From positions 1 to 25,441 of the forward strand of contig JANBPT010000704.1 of NCBI GenBank assembly GCA_027575765.1: 25,441 nt of DNA, read 5' to 3'. Position numbers and translations under genes: made by a program. Below the pieces are notes generated by a model that was not told the DNA's origin, made no database searches, and worked only from the letters and a program-made list of their open reading frames with translations. Of this stretch, positions 1 to 13,400 are shown piece by piece (position 1 is the first letter of the stretch; each line of letters opens with the position of its first letter). Source of the DNA: Tieghemiomyces parasiticus. Lineage: Eukaryota > Kickxellomycota > Dimargaritomycetes > Dimargaritales > Dimargaritaceae.

Positions 1-76
1 GGTACAGAGTGGTGGCAGCTATATTGAATAAAACTAATTTGACTTAGAAATCCTCACAATAATTTGAGGCACCTGT
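1..76 (+). mobile_element. 3' end of a mariner-type transposon (partial, cut by the window edge)
   Basis: Reading from base 2, the first codons give VQSGGSYIE followed by TAA at 29-31. This is the typical C-terminus of a mariner transposase. Bases 1-15 are identical, in reverse complement, to 23581-23595 in the other copy. The match continues without gaps for about 65 nt past the stop, as codon-aligned mostly transition-type differences. The shared stretch after the stop (around TTTGACTT and GAAAT) is probably the terminal inverted repeat, and a TA dinucleotide at 75-76 fits the target site of this superfamily. Only the last nine codons are visible, so the state of the rest of the element is unknown. 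Confidence 0.7.
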
Positions 77-1719
77 AGAGAGGGGTAAGAGTCTGGTGGA
101 TGTGTCAAGGGCAGACATTGCAGATTTTTTATATAGGGCCAGTCTCTCGAGCCGCGTCAGCTCCAGGGCCGGACTCGCCCGCCGTTTATTGCCCCAACGA
201 CGCCTTGCGAACCTTGTGTACAACTCGGTTTCTTCTATTTTAGTACTGCGGGACGAAGGGCTACGTGGCCTTGAATATTATTTTTTTCAAATGTCGCTCG
301 GCTCCTCCAATGCTAGAGCCGTCGGAGACAGGAGGAAGCGTTTTTCCTTTTCGAATTCGCTCGCCGCTCGGGACTTCCCATTTGCGGAGAGGGGCTGGGG
401 AGGTGCATTGGGTATCAAGTTGACCGCTGTTGGTGCGCGAAATATATGGCGCGGAGCAACGCGAGGAATGAAAAAAGAGGGGTGAAACGCAGGGAGCAAT
501 GGTTTAAGAACTTACCACCGTCTGTGACCACCTTCCTTGGCTGTGTGCCAATGGCAGAAGGCGGTAAGGTTAACTTCGATCGACGAAAGTGGCACCCGTA
601 GGGGCCCACAAGCGGCAATCGAAGATTCGAACTTGGGCTATTTATAACTTGTGAAGTACCATGGCCAACCAAGCAACAGAATGCAAGGACGGTGTTGTGA
701 ACGGTCAGCGGAGCACGCAATAGCGAAAGGAATTAATGAGATGAAGGTGTAAGAATCAAAGGGCGATGGGCGAGACGACGAGAGAGTTAGAGATAAAAGG
801 ATAACCGATCGGCGAGCACAAGCAGAGTTATCAAAGTTTAAACTTTAACGTAGACGACGCTAACTAAAAAATCGAGATGGAACTAGTGTTGATTTCTTGG
901 TATCGATTGTGGAGATTTAAATAGAGCCGCAATAAACACAAGCGATTCGTATAAAGAGGGTCGGATTGATCGGGTTGTCCATCAGTATATTAGGACGACT
1001 TCCTGTTAACGATGGCGCGGACTCGGCGACAGGTCTGTCACAAGTGAATAAGTCGTTTTAGTCCTAAAACGAACCGGAGCTTAAAACAGTTCGCGACTGG
1101 TAAAGGAGAAGCGAGATGGTGCCGGGGTTGTATGGATCGGTCCACAACAATGGAAAAATAATTTGGACGGATGACGGTGAACGTCTGTCGTATCTAAAAT
1201 GCTGCCATATCCCTAGTTTTTCCGCGCTAACCAAGCAAGACAATTACTGTTTGTCTGGGCTTAGTTGCCACCCATATTAAACATTCCTTTCGCTGACCGC
1301 ATATTGAGGGCTTGGGTAAAGCGTTCATATTATGACATTATCATCTGCACTCTTCATCCGTTACAAGTTCATACGCAGTATCCAAAAAAAACGTAGAGCG
1401 CAAGTCAAATCCTTGACACCAATGTGAAGTCCGTCGATTTTACTATCTGAGTTGGTGGGTTGATAGTGCCAAATATACAACCAACACCAAAAGGCCTATG
1501 GAATATCAGCTTGCGTCAGAGCCTGGAGAAAAAAAAATCAATCCTGGCGACTCCAACCCAGATCACATAACAGCAGATCTCCCTTACGTTCAGCCTACTG
1601 GCCGGTCGACTCGCTCAGGTCAGCTACTGATCTGAGGCCGCTGACATTAGCCTTGAGCTCCACAATTACCTTGCATTCCATTCCCAGCTGGTCCATTTGC
1701 CCACCGCTCTCGCGCAACC
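77..1719. other. Intergenic region, no gene recognised
   Basis: This 1.6 kb lies upstream of the helicase gene. Open frames on both strands in 96-720 encode Arg/Ser-rich, unrecognisable products and look like chance. A 51-codon frame at 446-601 (+) and a GTAAGT-like donor near 518 (-) are the only hints of coding, and neither could be joined into a gene. Bases 720-1700 are A/T-richer and full of stops in all frames. No convincing tRNA, snRNA or repeat array was seen. The last few hundred bases presumably hold the helicase promoter, but I see no clear TATA box. Confidence 0.5.
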
Positions 1720-3957
1720 ATGACCTGTTTAAGTAAAGGCCTCGGGGCTCGGCCCTATATCCAGCGACTCGGCCTAGCCAACTTCCTGGGCCAGACCACC
1801 CCATCCCTACCCGTTGGCCTCTTGAGCAGTCCATTCACTAGCACCCAGCGTTTCCAGAGCTCCTCCACGCGAACCAGCCGCCACACCCGGAATGGGCGGC
1901 CCCGTCGTGCCTCTCCTCCGCGCCCGTCGGCCTTTTCTGCAGCACGGGGTGCGTTAAAGGGTAAAGGTGCGAGCTCAGACGTTAGACGTCCGGGAAATTT
2001 TTCCCAGTATCGCGGTAAGCAGTCGGGCCAGGACCGCTCGCGGTCAGTGGACGCCGCCGGTACCTCGGACCGGCGCGACAAGCGAGGTGGTGGCCCGTCG
2101 CGATCGGTGGCTTCACCAACGAGGCCCGGCCGTCGGGCTGAAAGCCGCGGCGGGGACTCTACGCGGAGTCCTCAGGGAGCTCAGAACCAACGCGCACCTC
2201 GCTCACAGGATTCTCAATCCAAATCGTCTACGGCCTGGAAGAACAGCAAATCCGGCGTTGGGGGGGCCAAGCCAACTGGCACTCGCCCGGCCCCCGTGCG
2301 GACCTCGACCCCATTACCAACCCCTGCACCCAAACCCAAGATGCCTGGCTTTATCCCGGCCCGGTTCCAGCTACAGAATATTTCCAACGAAGGAGGGCTA
2401 CCCGCCCCTGCATCCTCTACCGAAAAATTACCCAACCGATTGTCTGCTGCCGCCCGGGCCAACCCAGCTAGCGGCAAGGCCGTCGCCGAACTCGAAGCCC
2501 GGCTTGCCGGTGTCACCTTCAATGACCTGGGCCTTGACGAAACGCTACTGGACTCGCTGCGCGCCGGCGCCGTGGTCCACTTCCGGACGGGTGAGGACGG
2601 CGACCAGGTGATGACACCGACCACCATTCAGTCCCTGGCCATCCCCGAGCTGCTTCGCCGGGGCGACCCCGAGACACCCCTGCACTCGCGCCGGCACGTC
2701 CTCTGCGCCGCCGAAACTGGATCGGGCAAGACCCTGGCCTACCTCCTCCCGGTGATTCATCACCTCAAGCGCCAGGAGGAACTGGCCCGCGAGCTGGCCG
2801 CACAGGCAGGAAAGGCCATTCTGGCGGCCAACGATGCGGCCGGGGCGCTAACCCCGATCGTGCCCAGCCTGGCCGTCCGGCGCACCGGCCGCCCCCGCGC
2901 CCTGATCGTGGTCCCCAGCCGTGAACTAGTCGCTCAGGTGATGGCGGTATGTAAGGCCTTCAGCCACCGCACCAAGTTCCGCTCGCTCGGTATCACCTAC
3001 GCCGTTCCGCGTCGCCAGATCCGGGATGCATTGGAGTCGGGCCCCGTTGACCTCGTCGTGGCCACTCCGTCCATGTTTTTAGATTACTACGAGGAGGGCC
3101 TGCTCGGCTTCGGCGACCTTCGCTACCTGGTGGTCGATGAGGCGGATACCATGCTCAACGACAACGGGTTCGATGAGGCCACCCTCAAGATCATGCGCAT
3201 GGCGCAAAAAGCTGGCACAAAGCCCGGTGCCTTTTTCCAGTGTACGTTGGTCTCGGCCACCCTTCCCAAGACGGTGGTCCAACTCATCGAGGACACCCTG
3301 GCCGGCGAGGAAGGGTCCCCGGGGTCAGTACCACGCGATGAGGCCCTGGTCCGGATTACTACCCCGTTCCTCCACCGCGTGCCACCGCACACGCAGCATA
3401 CGTTCTTGTACCCAGACAATTACTCGACCACGAAGGATGCTCACCTGGCTACCGTCCTCCAGAGTCTCCCGCGAGCCCGCATCCTGGTTTTCTGTAACCG
3501 CAAGTCCACCGCCGTCCAGGTCAACGTGTACCTCAAAAACCACGGGATCCCGTGCCTCCTACTCCACGGCGACATTTACGACGGTAAAGAGCGCCGCCAG
3601 ATTGTCGACATGTTTGCCCATTCTCCGCGTGGACGGACCACTACCACCACCTCAGCAGAAAGCGCCAATGTATCTGACGAAGGGGAGGAAGCGGAGACTG
3701 GAACTATACCAGCTTCGACGTCCCGGCCGCGTATCCTGGTCTGTACCGATATCGCATCACGCGGTCTAGACACCATGGGTGTGTCCCACGTTATCATGTA
3801 CGATTTCCCCACCACAGCAATTGATTATCTCCACCGCGCTGGGCGCACCGGTCGCCAGGGTCGGCGCGGTCGCGTCATATCGTTTGTAGGTAATCGCGAC
3901 CGCCAGCTGGCGGACCGTATCCGTCGGGCTGTGTCGCAGAAGGCTGTCATCCAGTAA
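1720..3957 (+). CDS. MRH4: Mitochondrial DEAD-box ATP-dependent RNA helicase, Mrh4-like
   Basis: The product is a 745-residue, intronless DEAD-box helicase. Visible motifs are a Q-motif-like TPTTIQSLAIPELL near residue 299, Walker A AAETGSGKT near 330, PSREL (motif Ia), DEAD in VVDEADTML near 471, SAT in VSATLP near 512, and HRAGRTGR (motif VI) near 705. The first 86 residues hold no acidic residue and are rich in Arg, Ser and Thr, which fits a mitochondrial presequence. They are followed by a disordered basic stretch of about 200 residues before the helicase core. The long spacer after motif I and the sequence around DEAD and SAT resemble fungal Mrh4, which in yeast is needed for large mitoribosomal subunit assembly around the 21S rRNA. 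The ATG at 1720 is the first that includes the presequence. The family call is strong. Mrh4 rather than another mitochondrial DEAD-box protein is likely but not proven. Confidence 0.88.
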   Translation: MTCLSKGLGARPYIQRLGLANFLGQTTPSLPVGLLSSPFTSTQRFQSSSTRTSRHTRNGRPRRASPPRPSAFSAARGALKGKGASSDVRRPGNFSQYRGKQSGQDRSRSVDAAGTSDRRDKRGGGPSRSVASPTRPGRRAESRGGDSTRSPQGAQNQRAPRSQDSQSKSSTAWKNSKSGVGGAKPTGTRPAPVRTSTPLPTPAPKPKMPGFIPARFQLQNISNEGGLPAPASSTEKLPNRLSAAARANPASGKAVAELEARLAGVTFNDLGLDETLLDSLRAGAVVHFRTGEDGDQVMTPTTIQSLAIPELLRRGDPETPLHSRRHVLCAAETGSGKTLAYLLPVIHHLKRQEELARELAAQAGKAILAANDAAGALTPIVPSLAVRRTGRPRALIVVPSRELVAQVMAVCKAFSHRTKFRSLGITYAVPRRQIRDALESGPVDLVVATPSMFLDYYEEGLLGFGDLRYLVVDEADTMLNDNGFDEATLKIMRMAQKAGTKPGAFFQCTLVSATLPKTVVQLIEDTLAGEEGSPGSVPRDEALVRITTPFLHRVPPHTQHTFLYPDNYSTTKDAHLATVLQSLPRARILVFCNRKSTAVQVNVYLKNHGIPCLLLHGDIYDGKERRQIVDMFAHSPRGRTTTTTSAESANVSDEGEEAETGTIPASTSRPRILVCTDIASRGLDTMGVSHVIMYDFPTTAIDYLHRAGRTGRQGRRGRVISFVGNRDRQLADRIRRAVSQKAVIQ

Positions 3958-4365
3958 ACGTTGCCCTGATACTGGTAACTTTCTTTATCCAATGGGTGGT
4001 TCGTAATTTCTTGAAAATAATTATGGTCGATCGCTATTTTTACAAATGTTACTTTGTAAGGCAACGGGAAAGGGAGGTAATGATGAGCTTTATTTGAGTA
4101 GATTGCCGCGCGCCGGAAGCCACCGTGCCAAGTAGGTCCGACATTGTTGAGGCAATGATAAAGCCGCTTTGGTGACGTTTTGAGGAAAAATCCACACTAG
4201 GATGCGGGGAGTGGTCAGGCCATTCAATCCTGGTTAAGTTTGCAAGGCTGGAGGCCCTTTACGAAGGTGAATGAATGGCCTGAAATTACTCACAAACGGT
4301 AGCTGGTGATGATGATGGTTCGAATTACTCTATTGATGAATTCTACCTGAACCGTTGGCGGACGA
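3958..4365. other. Short 3' intergenic region
   Basis: This 400 bp lies between the helicase stop and the end of the converging small secreted gene. I see no gene. A 69-codon frame reading leftward from 4499 to 4290 overlaps the secreted gene in another frame and is treated as a shadow. The region presumably holds both 3' UTRs; no clean AATAAA signal was seen. Confidence 0.5.
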
Positions 4366-4746
4366 TTATCTGCTGCTCGACGAAGTATTGCCATTAGAGG
4401 GCTGGGGAGCCCCAGATCCCGAAGTAGTTTGGCCATTGCCTTGAGAACCTCCACCAGTGCTCGACGGAGTGAAAGATCTGCTGGTGGAGGTTTCTCCATT
4501 CAAGCTGGAGGGATTTCTCGGTCCTCCCAATATATCGTTGACTGCGTTTAGATCAGGAGAAACTCGGCCCGGGGATTGGACTGGCGAACTCGGCGGGGCA
4601 GGAGGTGAGGTCAAAGGACGGCTCCTCGGAGCACCAATCGGAACGGTAGGTCTGGCAACCTTCTGGTCTTCCTTTTTAGGGTATGGTGCACCTCAGACGA
4701 TGGGTGAGCTCAGAGCGAGGAAAGCGAAGAGGAGGGTAAGCTTCAT
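4366..4746 (-). pseudogene. Small secreted Ser/Pro/Gly-rich protein gene with one in-frame TGA
   Basis: The ATG at 4746 starts a clear signal peptide, MKLTLLFAFLALSSPIV. It is followed at once by TGA (4695-4693), and then the same frame stays open for 108 codons to TAA at 4366-4368. The downstream part begins GAPYPKKEDQK and is rich in Ser, Thr, Pro, Gly and Asn, like a mucin-type or cell-wall protein; it has no cysteine. A TATA box sits 112 bp upstream. Three readings are possible: a recent nonsense mutation, stop-codon readthrough, or a tiny in-frame intron starting at the GT of GTCTGA (36 or 45 nt, ending at GACCAG or TTGCCAG). The donor is poor and the intron would be very short, so a single-base lesion is the simplest reading. 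The family is not recognised. Confidence 0.5.
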
Positions 4747-4857
4747 GGCTACAAGGAGAGTGAGGATGGGGGATGGGCGGGGAGAATGGTGAGGATTGTG
4801 TATGGATGATGTATTGTGAAGGTGGTTGGTATGATGTGATATAAGGCATATCCTGAT

Positions 4858-4866
4858 CTATTTATA
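4858..4866 (-). promoter_or_regulatory. TATA box upstream of the small secreted gene
   Basis: On the minus strand the sequence reads TATAAATAG, a near-perfect TATA consensus, 112 bp before the ATG at 4746. The intact element suggests the gene was expressed recently or still is. Confidence 0.45.
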
Positions 4867-4881
4867 CCGCTATCGGCCGGC

Positions 4882-5472
4882 ATGGTAGCCATAGATGAAG
4901 CCTACTGGCGGACAGAATTGAGAGGCGTTGTCACTACCCATCGGGCTTATCCATGGTTCTTTTTCATGGGCGGCGTTTATGGCGAACGCTTGAGAGTACA
5001 TTGGCGAAGCCTGGACTTCGATTTCCGTATGAGTGAGCAATACTTTGAAAACAATCTGAACGATAGTAAGTTCCCTATCTAGACCGTCTACCAATGGTGC
5101 GATATGCTTGTTCGCAGGGACTATGGAGTGGTGAATGCCGTGGTGATCATTGGTGGTTCCCTAGTTATCGGCTTAGCCTATTCATCTGTGTTCACTACTC
5201 CCCTCATGTGGTTACCCTGGATAACGAATTCTAACACATTCGCAGTTGGTACTATATGTGACCCGGAGTGTTCTCCACCGCAAGGTTTTGTCATGTCCAT
5301 ATGTTACTACGTCGCTGGCATTCGAACGCCCCACCCTTGTTTATGGCCACCCTACTGCATGGTCCTTAGCCGGAACGCAGCGACTTTCAATATTTTAGTC
5401 ACTATTGTCTTTCGAAGCTTGAGCGATGCAGTGGGATATACGAACATACTTATCCGTCCTAATGATACATAA
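4882..5472 (+). other. Possible degraded or spliced membrane-protein-like stretch (doubtful)
   Basis: Two plus-strand frames follow each other. The first, from ATG 4882, runs 66 codons and contains a strong donor, GATA|GTAAGT, near 5066. The second, 5104-5472, is hydrophobic (for example NAVVIIGGSLVIGLAYSSVF) and contains a branch-site/acceptor-like CTAACACATTCGCAG around 5232-5246. The obvious acceptor TTCGCAG near 5118 does not keep the frame open when joined to that donor, so I could not build a clean gene model. A minus-strand frame (5094-4870) covers the same bases. Base composition is more A/T-rich than the neighbouring genes. It may be a decayed gene or chance; no family is recognised. 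Confidence 0.15.
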
Positions 5473-5543
5473 ATCTGAAATCGTAATGACATGCAACGGT
5501 AGGCGGGACGCTAGCCGACGGAACCGTCGAATCCGGGAACATT

Positions 5544-8680
<3,137 letters not shown>

Positions 8681-9129
8681 TGCTATCCGGGGTAAAGGCC
8701 AAGGTTAGACTAAGATTCTGTAATTTCCCTTTCGGAGCAGTAGTATTGGTACAGTGGGGGTTTGAGGGTCTCTTCAAGTGGCGAAGAATGGGCCTGGGGG
8801 GGGAAATGGGTCGATTTCGAGGGTGGCTAGACAGTTTGGAGCGATTCTCGCGGGACCTGACAGTGGTCAGAGTGATGCTTCCGCTGTTGGTTGCCAGCTC
8901 ACAGCTACGTATAGATTCCCGCCTGGCTCCCGCCCAGGCCGACTGCGTCTACTTCACTGCCCGCATGCCACCCCTGTGGACCTTTCACCGCGTGGCCTCT
9001 ACCGTTACTGGAGATGCAATCCTCACCTGCTTGCCTAACTTGTCAACCACTCTGCGCTTTCGTGAGGCCCGCTAGGACCCATTCCCCACACCATCCGGGC
9101 TGACCCTGAACATTCCCAACTGAGGACCC
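8681..9129. promoter_or_regulatory. Shared AlaRS/MDM12 divergent promoter region
   Basis: The start codons of the AlaRS and MDM12 genes lie back-to-back 449 bp apart. The region must therefore hold both 5' UTRs and probably a bidirectional promoter. An open frame across it (8680-9075, +) has no recognisable features and is treated as chance. I see no clear TATA box. G-runs at 8790-8810 could be part of a regulatory tract. Confidence 0.5.
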
Positions 9130-10182
9130 ATGTCCTTCCAAATCTTTTGGGACCGCCTGGACTCAGGTGTGGCGCGGACCATCCAGGAACGCCTCAACGC
9201 GCGCCTGGCCACCCTGCCCAAACCGGACATGATAGGCGATTTGTCCATAACGGACCTCGATTTAGGGTCCGTAGCGCCCCACGTAGAAATCCTTGATATC
9301 ACCGACCCCTACCCGGAATTCTACCTACCTGAAACCTCTCAGGCCGGCAGTGATAGTATACCGGTGAATAGCGAAGGTGGCAGACCAGGCATGACGACCT
9401 CCGCCCGAGTACCGGCCAAGGAAGTTCCGGCACCGCTACATAAAGTCGCGGATACGTCCTCCGGCGCGCTTTATACTCGACAGACCGAGCAACAGCACCC
9501 GCCACCATCCCCACCACCACCACCATCAACGGTGCCAGTATCGCAGGGATCAACCTATTCCATCTCGAGTCGGGAGGCCGGCGAAGACCCCGGCGACCCG
9601 CCACCCTTCACATTGGGCGAGCGCACCCCCCCTAACGCGCTGAACCCTGCCATCGCAACCTCTGAACTAGCCATGGGCTATACGCCTTCCGGGCCCCATC
9701 AAACCCCCGCCGCCGCCACCACCACCACCACCACCACTAGTCCTGATATCGAAAACGGGAACGCCACCACGGCCGACCCTGTATCACCGTCCAGCCTGGA
9801 CACCCAAGTTACGCTGGCGGTCAGCTATAAAGGAAATATGTCAGTCACCGTGCGCACATCGCTCCGACTCAACTACCCATCACCCGCTTTCCTGGAACTC
9901 CCCGTGGTGCTCAAACTAACCGGGTTCGATTTTGCCGCCACGGCCGTCGTGGCCACGGTGGCCCAGCGGATTTGCTGCACATTTATCAAGTCCCAGGACG
10001 ACGGGCCCCCACGTAGCCTGCTCACCAGTGTCTACGTACGGTCTGAAATCGGCGATCAGAGTAAGCACGTGCTGCGGAATGTGGAGAAGATTGAGAGCTT
10101 CGTGGTCAACCAAGTCCGTCGCGTCATTGACCAGGATTTTATCTTCCCACGGTACCACACCTTGAACGGTAACATGTTTTGA
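9130..10182 (+). CDS. MDM12: Mdm12, ERMES complex subunit (SMP-domain lipid-transfer protein)
   Basis: The product is 350 residues, close to the family's usual size, with no intron. The start MSFQIFWDRL matches the diagnostic Mdm12 N-terminus, followed by ITDLDLGSVAPHVEILDITD and the DPYPEFY signature of the SMP fold. The C-terminal half holds the rest of the SMP barrel (VSYKGNMSVTVRTSLRLNYP, LPVVLKLTGFDF) and ends with VEKIESFVVNQVRRVI and FPRYHT, also typical. Residues about 75-235 are a Pro/Thr/Ala-rich, presumably disordered insert at the place where the family varies. In yeast, Mdm12 bridges Mmm1 in the ER and Mdm34 in the outer mitochondrial membrane and passes phospholipids between them. 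The gene shares an upstream region with mitochondrial AlaRS and converges with the C2CD5-like gene. Confidence 0.93.
   Translation: MSFQIFWDRLDSGVARTIQERLNARLATLPKPDMIGDLSITDLDLGSVAPHVEILDITDPYPEFYLPETSQAGSDSIPVNSEGGRPGMTTSARVPAKEVPAPLHKVADTSSGALYTRQTEQQHPPPSPPPPPSTVPVSQGSTYSISSREAGEDPGDPPPFTLGERTPPNALNPAIATSELAMGYTPSGPHQTPAAATTTTTTTSPDIENGNATTADPVSPSSLDTQVTLAVSYKGNMSVTVRTSLRLNYPSPAFLELPVVLKLTGFDFAATAVVATVAQRICCTFIKSQDDGPPRSLLTSVYVRSEIGDQSKHVLRNVEKIESFVVNQVRRVIDQDFIFPRYHTLNGNMF
9709..9738 (+). repeat. GCC/ACC trinucleotide microsatellite inside MDM12
   Basis: Three GCC codons, six ACC codons and a final ACT give an Ala3-Thr7 run in the disordered linker of Mdm12. A repeat of this kind could vary in length between strains without changing the frame. 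Confidence 0.8.
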
Positions 10183-10264
10183 TCGAGGGCCGTCCGCGAC
10201 CGCTATCTTAATGTTTGTAATACTAGATCCATATGCACAACGCGACCTATTTTAGTATACAATC

Positions 10265-10287
10265 TGTGTGCGTGTGTGTGTGTGTGG
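10265..10287. repeat. TG dinucleotide microsatellite
   Basis: A (TG)n tract with one C interruption lies in the roughly 300 bp between the converging MDM12 and C2CD5-like stop codons. No gene was seen in that gap. Confidence 0.85.
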
Positions 10288-10486
10288 GAAGGGTGTAATT
10301 GGTTTTTATACAGCTAAGCATTACAGTCTAATAGCATATGGTGCCAAAGGAAGGCAGATTGCCAAGAGGGGGGAGGAGGGAGTGAGGCAAGGTATACAAC
10401 AGGGTAGGCGTCACTTCCCAGGCGAGATTACATGGGTTCAGCCGCTTCATTGCACGGTGTTTATCCACCGGGCAACCCGGCCCGAT

Positions 10487-13400
10487 CTAAACGGCCAAGG
10501 GCGGTGACCGCTGGCCTACTGACATGTCCGTCTGGACCGCCGGTAGGGTATCCACGACGTGGCTATCAGTCACCAGGGATCTCGACGGTCCGGGGTGGCC
10601 CGGGGGCACACACTGCACGACATCGCCGCTCAAGCACAGCAAGGCGTAGGCCTGGTTCGGTCCGGCCTCCTCAACAAAAAACTGGTCCACACTCAATGAT
10701 CGTAGGCCGGTACCGCCTAGGGCGGCCACGTGGGCACGGATAGCCAGGTCGACCTCCTCCAGGAAACGATGGACAAACCCGTTAAGGCCGCCGAGATGCG
10801 GCGATGATGATGACGATGACGACGGCGACCATGGCCATGACGACGGCGATGCCCCGTGGCCCTGGTGGTTGGCACGGCCGAGAACCCCACCGGCGTGCTC
10901 GCGGAGGTTGGTAGGCCATTCCTGGAAAAACCGATGAACGAGAACTCCCAGGTTACCCAATGCGGGCCGCTGGGGTTTACCCTGAACGTTACTGGTCTCG
11001 CGCACGAAATGAAGGGCGATCCGGCCGAGGTGGGAGGCCACCGGTGCCCCGGGGAGTTCCGAGAGCACGCTGATGGTCACCGCCTGACCCAGGGGAATAT
11101 TCGCGTTGGTGGCGGTAGCCGTCGCGGCGGTACCGGTGCCCAGGGGACGAAGTGATGGCGACCGGGAGTCAGGGCCGGTCCCGTTCGGGGAGAGCCACGG
11201 TGAAGTCGAAGGCGGTGTGGAGGTGGTGGTGGCGGCCGGCCGTGCCTTGGGGGTCAGCGAAGCTAAGTACCGTGGAGCGGCGAAACTGGAGGGTAGGGTG
11301 AACTGGGAGAGGACAGTGCTGGGCCGGGCCTTGGTTGCGGGCGGACGCGGGACTTCTGTGCGGCTGCTGGGGAGAAGGTGGTGACGGTGGGGTGCAGCGG
11401 ACGGGTCCCCCGGGGTAGGCGCTTTGGGTGGGCTCCAGAGCCGGTCAAAGCCCCGAGGCCGCCAGCCGGTGACCGGGCTGTCATGGGGGTTGGCCATCGC
11501 GGCAGTCGCGTCACTGGTCACAACATGATGTTCGTGCAACGCGGCGGAGCCCGCTGCTACCGCAGTCCCGTTCGGAGTAGTAACCGTGGTGGCGGTGGCG
11601 GTGGTAGCCGTCTCGAGTGGGTAGTACCGCGGGACGGGGGCGGCGCAGGTGAGGGCCGTGGCATGGAGCAGTACTCTGACCTGGTTATCGTCGCCAATAT
11701 CCAGCGCATACTGCACCCCAGCGACGATGGCCCAAGCGGCACCACGGTGGAATCGGTAGTACAAGGCCTCATGAAGACGGGAGAACACGGAGGCCAGTTT
11801 ACGGCTTGGGTGGCGCGTGTCGGCCGGAAGTGCGAACCGCTCAAATAACGTGACATTCTGGACGGCTAGCCCGTCGCTCCTGAGGTGGCCGTGGGCAGCA
11901 GCCACCACCTCCGCCAAGTTGGCCGGGATCCTAGGCGACGCGGAGTTGCTCGCTGCTAACGTGGAATCGCCATTAGCGTCACTGGTCAGGGGTTGGACCG
12001 CCCGCGGACGGAAACAGGTGGTAAACCCAGTGTTGAGAAGCTGGAAGGAGGGTGGGAACTGGACGTCAAGGAGGGCGGCCATCAGATCCTCGTCTTCGTC
12101 GTCGTCAATCTGGACTGCCAAATCAATACGCGGTTTAGTCACCGTCGACGTCGTACGCACACGGGACGTGTCACTCTCGTCACTACCGCTACCACCGCTG
12201 CCGTTACCATCACCACCGTTGTTCACCTCACCAGTATCCGCACGTGACCGGTGGCGCCGGCGCCGGCGATCGCCCTGGCGGTCCCGACGGGACGGGCGAC
12301 GTCGTGGTGGCTGCGGCGGTGGGACCGAACGACGTCGGGACATGAGCATCTGGGCGCGGAATGCAGCATCCAGCCGCTCACGGTTCGCCGCGCTCAGGGC
12401 GGTGATTTTTCCCTGGATAGCGAGGAACCGCCGGTCCTCCTCATCCACGACATCGATATTCCGTGAGATGCGCAGTGGGGGCGGGGTGGGCAAGGCTGCG
12501 ACATAGAAGGCCGTTCCGGTAGCCAGGGCGACAATCCATTCCTCGCCGATGGCCAAGGTAAACTGCAGGTTAAAGATGGCGTTCATACCCAGAACTTTGA
12601 GCTTGTAGACGAGCTGGCGGTGTAGATCGTACTCGACGAACGGAAGTGCGTCGCTGATGGCCGCCGCAGCTTCGTCGGCGCCTTCAAGCCGGGAGGGACG
12701 ACATACGTGGGCTTCAATGAGGCAGCCCAGGTCGACAATTTCGAGCTCCGGGGGTACTTCAGTCGTGCTGAGGAGTAGGTCCGGGACGGACCGCCGTTCG
12801 CAGCAGCTACAAAGGTGGTGCGATGGAGAAGTACCAGTGGTGGTGGTGGCGGCGCTGGTAGTGGCGGCGCCCCTACGGGCTGCGGAGGCGGATGTGGTGG
12901 TGGAGGGACGGGTCGTTGTCGTAGGCGCTGCGGGGAGGTGGCACAGCCCGCAGGGGGACGGCCGAATGTGGCCAACTCGCCGTACTATCCCGTCCGTCGC
13001 ATCGGATACGTCACTCTCCGAACCCGTGGACTCTGCCGATGTGAGCGACAGGGCCGACACCGGAAGGGCCGCCGACGAAGCAGCAAGTGAAGACAGCGAT
13101 GAGGAGGAGGAGGACGCCGACGACGATGATGAAGAAGAGAAGGAAGCGGAAGAAGAAGAAGAAAAGCGGCGGGAGTGGCCAGACCGGCGGGGTACCAGCG
13201 ATCCGACCCGGGGAGCATTCATAACACCGGCGATATTGAGTACCGCGGCGGTTCCCAGCGCCGACAATATGCACACTTTATCCTCGGTCAGTACGACGGA
13301 CTCGGTGTACCCAATGACGTGGGGGCAGTGGAGGGACCGGGCGTGGGCCTTAATTTCGGCGCGAAGTTCGTCCCACCAGGCCTCGCGCACCGCCTCACTG

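Noticed and set aside
446..601. 51-codon plus-strand frame with a basic N-terminus
   Set aside because: It reads smoothly but is short enough to be chance, has no recognisable motif, and the minus strand of the same bases looks equally protein-like.
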